Shown here: piece after piece, positions 33,651-45,623 of the stretch
Layout: each line of letters starts with the position of its first letter
Numbering within the stretch: the stretch's first letter is position 1
Assembly: GCF_020707215.1 (NCBI RefSeq)
Contig: NZ_JAJFET010000001.1
Coordinates: 496,001 to 560,000 of the forward strand
Source of the DNA: Sphingomonas sp. PL-96
Lineage (GTDB): Bacteria > Pseudomonadota > Alphaproteobacteria > Sphingomonadales > Sphingomonadaceae
Direction of reading: 5' to 3'
DNA length: 64,000 nucleotides
Notes under the pieces: model-generated
Databases searched by the model: none
Told to the model about the DNA's origin: nothing
The model's input: the letters and a program-made list of their open reading frames with translations, nothing else
Position numbers and translations under genes: made by a program

Positions 33651-35063
33651 TCAGGCCGAGTAATACATGTCGAACTCGACCGGGCTCGGGGTCATTTCCC
33701 AGCGGGCGACTTCGCCGCGCTTGATCTCGACATAGGCCTCGATCTGGTCGGCCGAGAACACGTCGCCCTTCAGCAGGAAGTCGTGGTCGGCTTCCAGGCT
33801 GTCGAGCGCCTCGCGCAGCGAACCGCAGACGGTCGGGACCTGGGCGAGCTCTGCCGGCGGCAGGTCGTACAGGTTCTTGTCCATCGCTTCGCCCGGATGG
33901 ATCTTGTTCTGGATGCCGTCGAGGCCCGCCATCATCAGCGCCGCATAGGCGAGATAGGGGTTGGCCATCGCGTCGGGGAAGCGGACTTCGACGCGCTTCG
34001 ACTTCGGACCCGTGCCGTACGGGATGCGGCACGACGCCGAGCGGTTGCGCGCCGAATAGGCGAGCAGCACCGGCGCCTCGTAACCCGGCACCAGTCGCTT
34101 GTAGCTGTTGGTGGTCGGGTTGGTGAAGGCGTTGATCGCCTTGGCATGCTTGATGATGCCGCCGATGAAATAGAGGCAGGTGTCCGACAGGCCGGCATAG
34201 CCCTCGCCCGCGAACAGCGGCGTGCTGCCGTTCCAGATCGAGAAGTGGGTGTGCATGCCCGAGCCGTTATCTTCCTTGATCGGCTTGGGCATGAAGGTCG
34301 CGGTCTTGCCATAGGCATGCGCGACCTGGTGCACGACATACTTGTAGATCTGCATGCGGTCGGCAGTGGTGGTCAGCGTGCCGTAGGTCAGGCCGAGCTC
34401 GTGCTGCGCGGCGGCCACCTCATGGTGGTGCTTGTCGCAGGGCAGGCCCATTTCGAGCATGGTGGAGACCATCTCGCCGCGGATGTCGACGGCGCTGTCG
34501 ACCGGCGCGACGGGGAAATAGCCGCCTTTGGCGCGCGGACGGTGGGCCATGTTGCCCGACTCATATTCGCGGCCGCTGTTGGTCGGCAGTTCGATGTCGT
34601 CCAGCTTGTAGTAGCTGCTCGAGTAGGTGTTCTCGAACCGCACGTCGTCGAACATGAAGAATTCGGCCTCGGGGCCGACGTAGACGGTGTCGCCGATGCC
34701 GGTGGTCTTGAGGTACGCCTCGGCGCGCTTGGCGGTCGAGCGCGGGTCGCGCGCATAGAGCTCGCCGGTCGAGGGCTCGACCACGTCGCAGAAGACGATC
34801 AGCATCGGCGTGGCCGAGAACGGATCGACATAGACGGCGTCGAGGTCGGGCTTGAGCACCATGTCGGACTCGTTGATCGCCTTCCAGCCCTCGATCGAGG
34901 AGCCGTCGAACATCAGGCCGTCGGTCAGCTCATCCTCGGTCAGGATCGACGCGACCATCGACAGGTGCTGCCACTTGCCCTTGGGATCGGTGAAGCGGAG
35001 GTCGACCCACTCGATCTCCTGATCCTTGATCATGTCGAGGATCGTGCTGGCGGTATTGGCCAT
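33651..35063 (-). CDS. glnA: Glutamine synthetase type I
   Basis: 470 residues. Makes glutamine from glutamate, ammonia and ATP as a cytoplasmic dodecamer. The beta-grasp N-terminus ([17 protein letters not shown]) and catalytic domain show [22 protein letters not shown], the metal ligands in GPEAEFF and [19 protein letters not shown], and [10 protein letters not shown]. The adenylylation-site Tyr lies in [15 protein letters not shown] near residue 397, so GlnE-type control is expected. It is the second gene after glnB, with 102 bp between and a terminator downstream. The AAAGGG ribosome-binding site is reasonable. Confidence 0.98.
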   Translation of the reverse strand: MANTASTILDMIKDQEIEWVDLRFTDPKGKWQHLSMVASILTEDELTDGLMFDGSSIEGWKAINESDMVLKPDLDAVYVDPFSATPMLIVFCDVVEPSTGELYARDPRSTAKRAEAYLKTTGIGDTVYVGPEAEFFMFDDVRFENTYSSSYYKLDDIELPTNSGREYESGNMAHRPRAKGGYFPVAPVDSAVDIRGEMVSTMLEMGLPCDKHHHEVAAAQHELGLTYGTLTTTADRMQIYKYVVHQVAHAYGKTATFMPKPIKEDNGSGMHTHFSIWNGSTPLFAGEGYAGLSDTCLYFIGGIIKHAKAINAFTNPTTNSYKRLVPGYEAPVLLAYSARNRSASCRIPYGTGPKSKRVEVRFPDAMANPYLAYAALMMAGLDGIQNKIHPGEAMDKNLYDLPPAELAQVPTVCGSLREALDSLEADHDFLLKGDVFSADQIEAYVEIKRGEVARWEMTPSPVEFDMYYSA

Positions 35064-35165
35064 CGGAACTAAGCCCTTTCTGGAAAAAACAACTGCCCCG
35101 CGAATCGCGCAAACAAATTGCGATTAGCCGCGGTGGAACCCTTGCTGCAATGCGTCAAATGCGGA

Positions 35166-36828
<1,663 letters not shown>

Positions 36829-36892
36829 GCACTGTTCTTGCCGCCGGGTTCGTGCCACCAGCAGGGGATATTCCTCATGCGGGTACAGCAGG

Positions 36893-37405
36893 ATGAGCAT
36901 TTCGACGGTCGCGTTGCTGGCACTGGCCTGGTCTGCACAGGCGCAGGCAGCCGCACCCACGCCCGGTACGATCGCGGTAGAGGTTCGTGCCGACGCGACG
37001 GAGACCGATCGTCTCTTCACCGACGCGGTCTCCGCCGCGTTGTTCGACGCGCGCTTCACCCCTCTGCCGGCAAACAGCCACAGCCGCTACATCGCGCGCG
37101 TCACCGTCACGCGCACGCCGCGCGGCTCCGTACCGACGGATGCGAAGGACCCGCCGGCGATGGCGACGCTGGGGCAGGTGTTCGTGCCGCTCCCCTCGGG
37201 CAAGAGCCAGATCCGCGGGCTGGTCGCGACCGATCTTGCGGTCGACATCCTGCTGCGGGGCGGCACCGAGCCCTTGTGGACGAGCCGCGCCTCAACCGTG
37301 CAGCTGGAGGGAAGCGATGGCGACGCGCCGGCGAAGGTGGCCCCGAAGCTCGCCTCCGCGCTGATGCGGCAGTATCCCCGGCAGGATCCGGTCTCCGTGC
37401 CCTGA
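36893..37405 (+). CDS. Secreted protein of unknown function
   Basis: 170 residues from ATG 36893 with a signal peptide (MSISTVALLALAWSAQAQAA). The mature part has the pattern of a two-layer domain with VEVRADATETDRLFTDAVSA, SRYIARVTVTRTPRG and LVATDLAVDILLRGGTEPLW, somewhat like small lipoproteins of the DUF4136/LpoB-type fold. I cannot name a family. It lies 64 bp after the TonB-C-like protein on the same strand and converges on the response regulator gene 8 bp away. Confidence 0.65.
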   Translation: MSISTVALLALAWSAQAQAAAPTPGTIAVEVRADATETDRLFTDAVSAALFDARFTPLPANSHSRYIARVTVTRTPRGSVPTDAKDPPAMATLGQVFVPLPSGKSQIRGLVATDLAVDILLRGGTEPLWTSRASTVQLEGSDGDAPAKVAPKLASALMRQYPRQDPVSVP

Positions 37406-37412
37406 CGGGCCG

Positions 37413-38051
37413 CTATTCCTCCACCGCCAAGTCGAGAGTGCGGGCGGCGAGCACGGCCTGGGTGCGGTTGAGCACCCCCAGCTTGCGCAGGATCGCGGTC
37501 ATGTGGCCCTTCACCGTGGGCTCGGTGACGCCGAGCTGAAAGGCGATCTGCTTGTTGAGCTTGCCGGCCATGACGCCGGTCAGCACCTTCATCTCGGTTG
37601 GGGTGAGGCTGGCGATGCGCGCGGCCATGTCGCCGGGCGTGTCCGTCGCCGCATCCGGCTGGGGCAGGGCGTCCGTCTCGCCCGCAAGCGCGCGTGCGAC
37701 CGCGCGTTCGAGTTCGGCGAGTTCGGCGGTCTTCGACACAAAGCCGATGGCGCCATAGGCTCGCGCGCGGTGGGCGGCATCGACGGCGTCGGCCGAGGAC
37801 ACCACCAGGATCGGCGTCCCCGGCCGTTCGGCGTGGATCTGCGCTACGCCCGAAAAGCCGTCCGCGCCCGGCATGCGAAGGTCGAGCGTGACCAGGTCGA
37901 GCCGGGGCGCTGCCGCCGCGCATTCCAGCGCCTCGTGCAGCTGCCCCGCCTCGATCACCGCCGCGTCGGGCGCCGCCCGCCCGATCGCGAGTTTCAGCGC
38001 CTGGCGGAACAGCGGATGGTCGTCCGCCACCAGGATCGTGCGCTGCGTCAT
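37413..38051 (-). CDS. LuxR/NarL-type response regulator (CrbR/ErdR-like) coupled to acs
   Basis: 212 residues from ATG 38051, whose ATGA overlaps the acs stop. The receiver domain has phospho-acceptor Asp57 ([13 protein letters not shown]), the acidic pair in VADDHPLF and Lys in FVSKTAEL. The C-terminal HTH (about 148-205) reads [20 protein letters not shown] and [19 protein letters not shown]. CrbR/ErdR regulators of this class activate acs in other proteobacteria, paired with CrbS/MxtR kinases. A CrbS-like kinase occurs 8 kb away at 46.4-49.8 kb. The pairing is inference from these two facts. Confidence 0.88.
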   Translation of the reverse strand: MTQRTILVADDHPLFRQALKLAIGRAAPDAAVIEAGQLHEALECAAAAPRLDLVTLDLRMPGADGFSGVAQIHAERPGTPILVVSSADAVDAAHRARAYGAIGFVSKTAELAELERAVARALAGETDALPQPDAATDTPGDMAARIASLTPTEMKVLTGVMAGKLNKQIAFQLGVTEPTVKGHMTAILRKLGVLNRTQAVLAARTLDLAVEE

Positions 38052-40006
38052 GCCGCCAGCTTGGTGGCGTCCTCCCGGCCCGCGATCAGCGCGTCGACCA
38101 CACCCGGGTCGGCCAGTGTCGAGGTATCGCCCAGGCTGCCGAAGTCGTTCTCGGCGATCTTGCGCAGGATGCGGCGCATGATCTTGCCGGACCGGGTCTT
38201 GGGCAGCGAGGGGGTGAACTGCAGCGCGTCCGGCGTGGCGATCGGCCCGATCTCCCGCCGCACCCACTGGATCAGCTCCTTGCGCAGGCTGACGTCGCCT
38301 TCCTCGCCGGCGTTCAGGGTCACATAGGCGTAGATGCCCTGACCCTTCACGTCGTGCGGCATGCCCACCACCGCGGCTTCGGCGACCTTCGGGTGCGCGA
38401 CCAGCGCGCTTTCGACTTCGGCGGTGCCCATGCGGTGGCCGGAAACGTTGATGACGTCATCCACGCGGCCGGTGATCCAGTAATAGCCGTCGGCATCGCG
38501 GCGGCAGCCGTCACCGGTGAAATACTTGCCCGGATAGGTCGTGAAATAGGTCTGGAAGAAACGATCCGCGTCGTTCCACACGGTGCGCATCTGCCCCGGC
38601 CAGCTGTCGGCGATCACCAGATTCCCCTCGGTCGCCCCCTCCAGCACGACGCCTTCGGAATCGACCAGCTGCGGCAGCACGCCGAACAGCGGCTTGCTCG
38701 CCGAGCCTGGCTTGAGCGCGGTCGCGCCGGGAAGGGGAGTGATCATGTGGCCGCCCGTTTCGGTCTGCCACCAGGTGTCGACGATGGGGCAGCGGCTGTC
38801 GCCGACCACGCGGTAATACCATTCCCAGGCTTCGGGATTGATCGGCTCGCCGACCGATCCCAGCACGCGCAGCGAGGCACGGCTGGTCTTCTTCACCCAT
38901 TCGTCGCCCTCGCGCATCAGCGCGCGCAGCGCGGTCGGCGCCGCGTAGAAGCTCGTCACCTGGTACTTGTCGACGATCTGCCAGAAGCGCGAGAAATCCG
39001 GGAAATTCGGCACGCCCTCGAACATCAGCGTCGTCGCGCCGTTCGCCAGCGCGCCATAGACGATGTAGCTGTGGCCGGTGACCCAGCCCACGTCGGCCGC
39101 GCACCAGAAGACCTCCCCCGGGCGATAGTCGAAGACGTACTGATGCGTCATCGACGCCCACACCAGATAGCCGCCGGTGGTGTGCAGCACCCCCTTGGGC
39201 TTGCCGGTGGAGCCGGAGGTATAGAGGATGAACAGCGGCTTTTCCGCACCCATCGGTTCGGGCGGGCAGTCGGTCGTTTCCGCCTGCATGACGTCGTCAT
39301 ACCACAAGTCGCGCTCAGCCTGCATCGGCACGCCGGCACCGGTGCGGCGCACGACGATCACCGTCTCGACGATCTTGCCGGCCTCGTCCGCCAGCGCGGC
39401 GTCGACATTGGCTTTCAGCGGCACGCGCTTCCCGCCGCGCAGCCCTTCGTCTGCGGTGATGACGAGCTTCGATCCGCAATCCTGGATGCGGTTGGCGAGG
39501 CTGTCAGGCGAGAAACCGGCGAACACGATCGAATGCACCGCGCCGATCCGCGCGCAGGCGAGCATCGCAAAGGCCGCCTCGGGGATCATCGGCAGGTAGA
39601 TGGTGACGCGATCGCCCTTCTTGACGCCCGCGGTCTTGAACGCGTTGGCCAGGCGGCTGACCTCGTCCTTCAGCTCACCATAGCTGATCCTGCGCTCCTC
39701 GCCGGGCGTGTCGCATTCCCACAGGATCGCGGTACGGTCCGGATCCTTGGCGGCATGCCGGTCGATGCAATTCTCGGCCACGTTGAGGATGCCGTCCTCA
39801 TACCAGCGGATGTGGAAGTCGGCTTCCTCGAACGAGGTGTCCTTGATGCGCTTGGGAAAGCGCGTCCAGTCGAGCCGCTCCGCCTCGCGCGCCCAGAACC
39901 TGTCGGGATCGGCCGCAGCCTCCTGGTACATCGCGGCATAGCGGTCCTGGTTGATCAGCGCCGTTTCGGCCCACTCGGCCGGGACGGGATAGCAGGACTC
40001 GGTCAT
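38048..40006 (-). CDS. acs: Acetyl-CoA synthetase
   Basis: 652 residues from ATG 40006, which follows GAGAGGGTA; an ATG 4 codons upstream lies within that ribosome-binding region. Converts acetate, ATP and CoA to acetyl-CoA in the cytoplasm. ANL-superfamily motifs are present: [14 protein letters not shown] (P-loop), [14 protein letters not shown], and the C-terminal Lys in [15 protein letters not shown], the usual acetylation-controlled residue. Length matches the 650-residue family. It is followed by the response regulator with an ATGA overlap and is divergent from a DcaP-like porin. Confidence 0.97.
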   Translation of the reverse strand: MTESCYPVPAEWAETALINQDRYAAMYQEAAADPDRFWAREAERLDWTRFPKRIKDTSFEEADFHIRWYEDGILNVAENCIDRHAAKDPDRTAILWECDTPGEERRISYGELKDEVSRLANAFKTAGVKKGDRVTIYLPMIPEAAFAMLACARIGAVHSIVFAGFSPDSLANRIQDCGSKLVITADEGLRGGKRVPLKANVDAALADEAGKIVETVIVVRRTGAGVPMQAERDLWYDDVMQAETTDCPPEPMGAEKPLFILYTSGSTGKPKGVLHTTGGYLVWASMTHQYVFDYRPGEVFWCAADVGWVTGHSYIVYGALANGATTLMFEGVPNFPDFSRFWQIVDKYQVTSFYAAPTALRALMREGDEWVKKTSRASLRVLGSVGEPINPEAWEWYYRVVGDSRCPIVDTWWQTETGGHMITPLPGATALKPGSASKPLFGVLPQLVDSEGVVLEGATEGNLVIADSWPGQMRTVWNDADRFFQTYFTTYPGKYFTGDGCRRDADGYYWITGRVDDVINVSGHRMGTAEVESALVAHPKVAEAAVVGMPHDVKGQGIYAYVTLNAGEEGDVSLRKELIQWVRREIGPIATPDALQFTPSLPKTRSGKIMRRILRKIAENDFGSLGDTSTLADPGVVDALIAGREDATKLAA

Positions 40007-40027
40007 TACCCTCTCCATTTTGCGTCT

Positions 40028-40072
40028 GGCTACCGCACCGCAACGAGGCGTGCACCCACGACCTTGGTAGCC
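40028..40072. promoter_or_regulatory. Inverted repeat in the acs/porin divergent promoter region
   Basis: GGCTACC at 40028-40034 and GGTAGCC at 40066-40072 form an inverted pair separated by 31 bp, placed 22-66 bp upstream of the acs start. It may bind a dimeric activator acting on both genes. No known consensus was matched. Confidence 0.3.
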
Positions 40073-40152
40073 CTAGCGCGGGCCGGAACATCTCCGTCAT
40101 TCTCCTGCGGTCCCCACCTGTGACGCAAGATCCAATGGGACGAGGAGAGATG

Positions 40153-41625
40153 ATGCATCGATCAGCGATCATCCGCGCCGCCCTGGCCGGGACCCTGCTC
40201 ACTGCGCCGGGGACGGCGCTGGCCCAGGCGGCAGGCGCCCCCAGCCAGCGCGAGGCAGAGCTGGAGGCGCGGCTCAACCAGCTGGAACAGGCGGTGCAGG
40301 ACCTGCGCGCCGAACTGGCCGCGGCGCGATCGGCACCAACCGCGAGCAGCGCCCCGGCCAGCGGCGGTCCGGTCGCGCAGCCGCAGGTTGTGCAGGCGCA
40401 GGCGCCGGGCACCAGCGGGCAGTCGGGGCCGGAGCAGCCGACCGGCGGCCGCGCGATCCTGGCCGAGGCGAAGGCGCCACCGCCGCCTACTGCCGCACCG
40501 GCACAGGACGGGTTCAGGGTCGCCGGCACCACGGTGCGGATCAACGGCTTCTTCAAGACCTGGGCGGCCTTCTCGCGCTATGACGGTGGCAACATCGCCG
40601 CCGACAGCGTCGGCCGCGACTTCTACTTTCCCAGCTTCATCCCGGTGGGCGGCGTCGGCACCGGCAATAATTTCGAAGCGCACGCCAAGCAGACCCGCAT
40701 CGCCATCTCCACTGCGACGCCGATCGCGGGCAAGGAGCTCAAGGGGCTGTTCGAGGCGGATTTCCAGGTGGTGCCCGGCACCCAGGGCAACCAGCGCATC
40801 GTCAACGGCTATGACCTGGGGCTGCGCCGCGCCTTCCTCACCTATGACAAGTTCCTGGTCGGGCAGGAATGGTCGACCTTCCAATATATCGCGGCACTGC
40901 CGGAAACGACCGACTTCCTGGGGCCGAGCGACGGCACGGTGTTCGTCCGCCAGGCGCAGCTGCGCTATACCGAGAAGCTGACGCCCGAACTGTCGCTGTC
41001 GCTGGCGGTCGAGAACCCCGATACCTCCTATGCGACCACGCTGGCGGCGGCCAATGTCAGCAGCGCGACCGATCGGCTTCCCGACCTCGCCGCGCGGCTT
41101 AACTGGCTGATGCCGAACGGCATGGAGCTGTCGCTGGCCGGGCTGGCGCGCAAGCTCACCGTGGACACGGGAACGGTGTCGGACAGCGCCGCGGGCTGGG
41201 GTGTGTCGGTCGCCGGCAAACTGCCGCTGACCGGGGACAAGCGCTGGGACGTGCGCTTCATGCTCAACCACGGCGACGGCATCGGGCGCTACGTGGGCCT
41301 GAACCTGATCCCGGACGCGGTGCTTGGCACAGACGGCCAACTCTACACACCGACGCTGACAGCGGGCTTTGCGGCCGTGCGGCTCGGCTGGACCGAGAAC
41401 CTGCGCTCGACGATCATGGCCGCTTTCCAGAAGGGGAAGTACCAGGACGGAGTGGCGCCGGTCGGGGGCAACGAGTCTTCCTGGAGCGCTGCCGCCAACC
41501 TCTTCTACTCGCCGGTCAAGAACCTCGATGTCGGCTTCGAATATCGCCACGGCGAACGCGAGCTGATCACCGGGGCGAGCGGCACCCTCGACCGCGGCGA
41601 GTTCGCGGCGAAGTACAGCTTCTAA
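40153..41625 (+). CDS. DcaP-like outer-membrane porin
   Basis: 490 residues from the second of two adjacent ATGs (40150, 40153); the AGGAG site is better spaced for 40153. After a signal peptide (LAGTLLTAPGTALAQ) comes a coiled-coil segment (EAELEARLNQLEQAVQDLRA), a Pro/Gln linker and a beta-barrel beginning VRINGFFKTWAAFSRYDGG and ending GEFAAKYSF with terminal Phe. DcaP family trimers import dicarboxylates and other small acids. It is divergent from acs and followed by an MHS permease, so a role in organic-acid uptake is plausible. Confidence 0.88.
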   Translation: MHRSAIIRAALAGTLLTAPGTALAQAAGAPSQREAELEARLNQLEQAVQDLRAELAAARSAPTASSAPASGGPVAQPQVVQAQAPGTSGQSGPEQPTGGRAILAEAKAPPPPTAAPAQDGFRVAGTTVRINGFFKTWAAFSRYDGGNIAADSVGRDFYFPSFIPVGGVGTGNNFEAHAKQTRIAISTATPIAGKELKGLFEADFQVVPGTQGNQRIVNGYDLGLRRAFLTYDKFLVGQEWSTFQYIAALPETTDFLGPSDGTVFVRQAQLRYTEKLTPELSLSLAVENPDTSYATTLAAANVSSATDRLPDLAARLNWLMPNGMELSLAGLARKLTVDTGTVSDSAAGWGVSVAGKLPLTGDKRWDVRFMLNHGDGIGRYVGLNLIPDAVLGTDGQLYTPTLTAGFAAVRLGWTENLRSTIMAAFQKGKYQDGVAPVGGNESSWSAAANLFYSPVKNLDVGFEYRHGERELITGASGTLDRGEFAAKYSF

Positions 41626-41695
41626 AGACCATCGGCAGTGGCCCCGGACGAAGGGCTACGCCGCTTCCCACAACCTTCGAAGGAGAGGGGCACAA

Positions 41696-43366
41696 ATGGC
41701 GACGATCACTGGGGAAGTTCCCAAGCATCATGCAGCGACCAAGGGCGAGAAACTCGTCATCGCCGCGTCCTCGCTCGGCACGGTGTTCGAGTGGTATGAC
41801 TTCTACCTCTACGGCCTGCTCGCGACGATCATCACCGCCCAGTTCTTTTCGGGCGTGAACGAAACGACCGGCTTCATCTTTGCGCTGGCGGCGTTCGCAG
41901 CCGGATTCGCGGTGCGGCCGTTCGGGGCGCTGGTGTTCGGGCGGATCGGCGACATGGTCGGGCGCAAGAACACCTTCCTGGTCACGATGGGCATCATGGG
42001 CCTGTCGACCTTTGTCGTCGGATTGCTGCCGAGCTATGCGACCGCCGGCGTCGCGGCGCCGATCGCGCTGGTGGTGCTGCGGCTGCTCCAGGGGTTGGCG
42101 CTGGGCGGCGAATATGGCGGCGCTGCGACCTATGTCGCCGAGCACGCACCCAACAACAAGCGCGGCCTCTACACCAGCTTCATCCAGACGACCGCGACCT
42201 TCGGCCTGTTCGCGGCCCTGCTGATCGTGATCGGCACGCGCTTCGCGGTCGGCGAAGCGGCGTTCGCAGACTGGGGCTGGCGGGTGCCGTTCCTGATCTC
42301 GATCGTGCTGCTCGCCGTCTCCATGTGGATCCGCATGCAGATGAGCGAAAGCCCGGTGTTCCAGAAGATGAAGGCGGAAGGGAAAACGTCCAAGGCGCCG
42401 CTGACCGAGGCGTTCGGCACCTGGAGCAACCTGAAGGTCGTGCTGGTCGCGCTGCTGGGCGCGGCGATGGGGCAGGGGGTGATCTTCTACACCAGCCAGT
42501 TTTATGCGCTGTTCTTCCTGGAGAAGACGCTGCGCGTGGAAGGGGCGACCGCCAACATCCTGGTGGCAGTCGCGCTGCTGATCGCAACCCCGGCGTTCGT
42601 GTTCTTCGGCTGGCTCTCCGACAAGATCGGGCGCAAGCCGGTGCTGCTGACCGGCTTCGCGCTTTCGGCGCTGCTCTACTATCCGCTGTTCCAGGGCATG
42701 TCGCACGCCGCCAACCCGGCCCTCTATGAAGCGCAGCAGGCGACCCCGGTCGCAGTCGTCGCCGACCCGAACGAATGCTCGGTCCAGTTCGACCCCGTAG
42801 GCAAGAACAAGTTCGACAGCAGCTCGTGCGACATCGCCAAGGCCTATCTGGCGAAGGCGGGCATCTCCTACACCAATGTCGCCGCACCTGCCGGCACCGT
42901 CGCCAGCATCCATGTGGGGGGGCAGGCGCTGCCGGCGGTCAACCCGACGACCGTGACCGGACCCGCCCGCGCCGATGCGATCAAGGCCTATGGCACCGAG
43001 GTGAAGGACGCGCTGACCGCGGCCGGATATCCCACCGGCGTTGCCGATCCCGCGCGGATCAACAAGCCGCTGGTGGTCGGCATCCTGGTCGTGCTCGTGC
43101 TGCTGGTGACCATGGCCTATGGCCCGATCGCCGCGCTGCTGGTGGAGCTGTTCCCCACCCGGATCCGCTATACCGCCATGTCGCTGCCGTACCACATCGG
43201 CAACGGCTGGTTCGGTGGCTTCCTGCCGACCACTGCGTTCGCGATGGTCGCCGCCACCGGCAACATCTATTACGGCCTGTGGTATCCGATCGTGATCGCG
43301 GCGATCACGCTGGTGGTTGCGCTGCTGTTCCTGCCGGAGACGTTCCGGCGCAGCATCGACGACTGA
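41696..43366 (+). CDS. MHS-family MFS transporter with a large extracytoplasmic insert
   Basis: 556 residues; GAAGGAGAGGGG precedes the ATG. The metabolite:H+ symporter motifs are clear: FEWYDFYLYG, GRIGDMVGRKNTF, LQGLALGGEYGGAATYVAEH and GWLSDKIGRKPVLLTG. Between helices 8 and 9 there is a soluble segment of about 118 residues (about 338-456) with two Cys (NECSVQF, SSSCDIAK). Typical MHS carriers of about 430-450 residues lack it. Members carry citrate, proline/betaine, ketoglutarate or shikimate by proton symport. Next to a porin and acs, an organic acid is a likely cargo. Confidence 0.9.
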   Translation: MATITGEVPKHHAATKGEKLVIAASSLGTVFEWYDFYLYGLLATIITAQFFSGVNETTGFIFALAAFAAGFAVRPFGALVFGRIGDMVGRKNTFLVTMGIMGLSTFVVGLLPSYATAGVAAPIALVVLRLLQGLALGGEYGGAATYVAEHAPNNKRGLYTSFIQTTATFGLFAALLIVIGTRFAVGEAAFADWGWRVPFLISIVLLAVSMWIRMQMSESPVFQKMKAEGKTSKAPLTEAFGTWSNLKVVLVALLGAAMGQGVIFYTSQFYALFFLEKTLRVEGATANILVAVALLIATPAFVFFGWLSDKIGRKPVLLTGFALSALLYYPLFQGMSHAANPALYEAQQATPVAVVADPNECSVQFDPVGKNKFDSSSCDIAKAYLAKAGISYTNVAAPAGTVASIHVGGQALPAVNPTTVTGPARADAIKAYGTEVKDALTAAGYPTGVADPARINKPLVVGILVVLVLLVTMAYGPIAALLVELFPTRIRYTAMSLPYHIGNGWFGGFLPTTAFAMVAATGNIYYGLWYPIVIAAITLVVALLFLPETFRRSIDD

Positions 43367-43500
43367 TCCATCCGGGCGGGAGCAGGCGGGCGGTCGCGAT
43401 GCGGCCGCCCGTTTGCTTTGCCCCGCACGTTGACCTCCGCACGGGCGCTGCCTAGGCAAAACGCCATGAACCGTCCCCTTTCTGTTCGGCAATATCCCGC

Positions 43501-44211
43501 ATGACGGCTCCCACCATCATTCTCGTAGAGGACGATGCAGCGCTTCGCACGCTGACCGCGCGTGCCCTTCAGGAAAACGGCTACCTGGTCCGCACCGCCT
43601 CGGGCGCGGGAGAGATGTGGCAGGCGCTCGACGCGCAGCCTGCGGACCTGGTGCTGCTCGACATCATGCTGCCCGGCACCAGCGGCATCGAGCTGTGCCG
43701 GCAGCTGCGGGAGCGCAGCAACGTCGCGATCATCTTCATCAGCGCCAAGGGGAGCGAGGCCGATCGTGTCGCCGGGCTGGAACTCGGCGCCGACGACTAT
43801 TTGCCCAAGCCGTTCAGCACGCGCGAACTGCTCGCGCGCGTCCGCGCGGTGCTCCGCCGCGGCGGCCGTGAAGAACCCGCCGGCACGCGGGAGGAAGGCA
43901 TCCGCCGCTTCGACGGCTGGACGATCGACCTGCGCCGCCGCGAGACGCGCTCGCCCACCGGCGCGGCGGTGGACCTCACCGGCGCCGAGTTCGACCTGCT
44001 CGCCGTCCTGCTCGACCATGCCCAGCGCGTGATCGCGCGCGAGCGGCTGATCGAGCTGTCGCGCACGCGGCTGGGCGACAGTTCGGACCGCAGCATCGAC
44101 GTGCTGGTGAGCCGCCTGCGTCGCAAGCTGTCGGGCGCCGGCGGCAGCGCGCCGATCATCACCGTCCGGGGCGTTGGCTATATGCTCAACGTGCCGGTGG
44201 AGCGCGCTTGA
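43501..44211 (+). CDS. OmpR-family response regulator
   Basis: 236 residues. Receiver domain with Asp54 (LVLLDIMLPGTSG), Glu10-Asp11-Asp12 acidic pocket (LVEDDAAL) and Lys in DDYLPKPFSTREL. The winged-helix effector domain (about 140-232) has VDLTGAEFDLLAVLLDHAQR and the SIDVLVSRLRRKL recognition region, ending RGVGYML. It binds direct-repeat promoter sites when phosphorylated. The stop overlaps the TTG start of the histidine kinase gene. Targets cannot be told; the neighbouring porin and MHS genes are candidates. Confidence 0.92.
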   Translation: MTAPTIILVEDDAALRTLTARALQENGYLVRTASGAGEMWQALDAQPADLVLLDIMLPGTSGIELCRQLRERSNVAIIFISAKGSEADRVAGLELGADDYLPKPFSTRELLARVRAVLRRGGREEPAGTREEGIRRFDGWTIDLRRRETRSPTGAAVDLTGAEFDLLAVLLDHAQRVIARERLIELSRTRLGDSSDRSIDVLVSRLRRKLSGAGGSAPIITVRGVGYMLNVPVERA

Positions 44212-45551
44212 CCCGGTTCGTGCATTTCGTGCGGCCCTCCTTCGGCCTCCTCGGCCGCATCGTCGCCATCCTGTTGCTCACCACCGTGCTGGAGTTCGGC
44301 GTCAGCACCTTGCTCTACGAGCGCGCGAGCCAGTTCTCCGTCCGCGACGACGAGGCCAGGCGCCTGGCCGAGCATCTGGTGATCGCGCGTCGCCTGGTTG
44401 CCGAAAGCCCGCCGGAACGGCGCGAGGCGATGGCGGCGGAGCTAACCACCGACCGCTACGAAATGCGCTGGAGCCCGGAGCTGCCGCCGCCGCCGCGCCT
44501 GTCGCCCTCGCTTGACGGCATGCGCCGGCAGGTGCTGGACTGGGAGCCGTCGCTGCGCCCGTCCGACCTGCGCATCCGCCTGACCTCGCCCGGCCGCAGC
44601 TCGGTCGTGACCGGCGGCTTGCGTCTGGCGGATGGCAGCTGGCTGCATTTCCGGACGCTGGAGTCGCTGCGCACGCTCAACCTTGCGTGGGAACGAGTCC
44701 TGCTGGCGTTGTTCCCGGCGATCGCGCTGATCGTGATCGGCGGTCTGCTCGTTCGGCGGACCCTGCTGCCGATGCGGCAGCTTGCCGTCGCCGCAGATCG
44801 TGTCGGTCGCGGCGGTGCCGAGGGAACGCCGATCCATGTTCCTGAGGCGGGGCCGGGCGAGGTGCGTCGCGTGGTCGCCGCCTTCAACGGCATGCAGGCG
44901 CGTATCCACCGGCTGATCGAGGATCGCACTCGCGCGCTCGCGGCCGTCGGCCACGACCTGCGCACGCCGCTCGCCCGCCTGCGGCTGCGCGCCGAGCGGG
45001 TCGCGGACGACGAGCTGCGCCGCACGCTCGACTCCGATCTCGCGGAAATGGAGGCGATGGTGACTTCGCTGCTCGCCTTCCTGGGCGGTGAGGGCGATCC
45101 GGAGCAGCCGGTGCTGATCGACCTGGCGGTGCTCGCCGCCACCGTTGCCGATGAGGCCGTCGACCTGGGCCACCATGTGACCTATGCGGGGCCGGATCAT
45201 CTCGACTGCCGGCTGCGGCCCTCGGGCATGAAGCGGGCGCTGGTGAACCTGGTCGACAATGCGCTGCATCACGCCGACACCGTCTGCGTCCGGCTCACAG
45301 CCCGCGCGGACGCGGTAGTGCTGTCGGTCGAGGACGACGGCCCCGGCATTCCGGAGGATCAGCTGCCGCTGGTCATGGAGCCGTTCGTGCGGCTGGATAC
45401 CGCACGCAGCCGCGACACCGTCGGCTTCGGCCTGGGCCTGTCGATCGTCGCCCGCTCCGTCGAGGCGGAGGGCGGCCAGTTCCGCCTCTCCAACCGCCCG
45501 CAAGGCGGCCTTTGCGCGGAAATCGTCCTGCCGGCCTCCTGCACGGCCTGA
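44208..45551 (+). CDS. EnvZ-like sensor histidine kinase
   Basis: 447 residues from a TTG start overlapping the regulator stop; an in-frame GTG 4 codons later is possible. Two membrane helices (about 15-35 and 160-180) enclose a periplasmic sensor domain of roughly 120 residues. HAMP (VRRTLLPMRQLAVAADRVGR) and HisKA follow with His249 (AVGHDLRTPLARLRLRAERV). The HATPase has N-box LVNLVDNALHH, G1 VEDDGPGIPEDQL and G2 GFGLGLSIVARSV. It phosphorylates the upstream OmpR-type regulator. The stimulus is unknown. Confidence 0.92.
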   Translation: MTRFVHFVRPSFGLLGRIVAILLLTTVLEFGVSTLLYERASQFSVRDDEARRLAEHLVIARRLVAESPPERREAMAAELTTDRYEMRWSPELPPPPRLSPSLDGMRRQVLDWEPSLRPSDLRIRLTSPGRSSVVTGGLRLADGSWLHFRTLESLRTLNLAWERVLLALFPAIALIVIGGLLVRRTLLPMRQLAVAADRVGRGGAEGTPIHVPEAGPGEVRRVVAAFNGMQARIHRLIEDRTRALAAVGHDLRTPLARLRLRAERVADDELRRTLDSDLAEMEAMVTSLLAFLGGEGDPEQPVLIDLAVLAATVADEAVDLGHHVTYAGPDHLDCRLRPSGMKRALVNLVDNALHHADTVCVRLTARADAVVLSVEDDGPGIPEDQLPLVMEPFVRLDTARSRDTVGFGLGLSIVARSVEAEGGQFRLSNRPQGGLCAEIVLPASCTA

Positions 45552-45569
45552 GAGTAGGGCGCCTCCCGT

Positions 45570-45589
45570 GCTCCCGCGCAGGCGGGAGC
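45570..45589. repeat. Short dispersed palindrome, family C, copy 2
   Basis: GCTCCCGC-GCAG-GCGGGAGC with CCAGGG following. It is the inverse-orientation copy of the 33468-33487 element and lies between the convergent kinase and GNAT genes. Confidence 0.65.
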
Positions 45590-45623
45590 CCAGGGTTCCA
45601 CACGCAGACCGCCTTAGGTCCGT

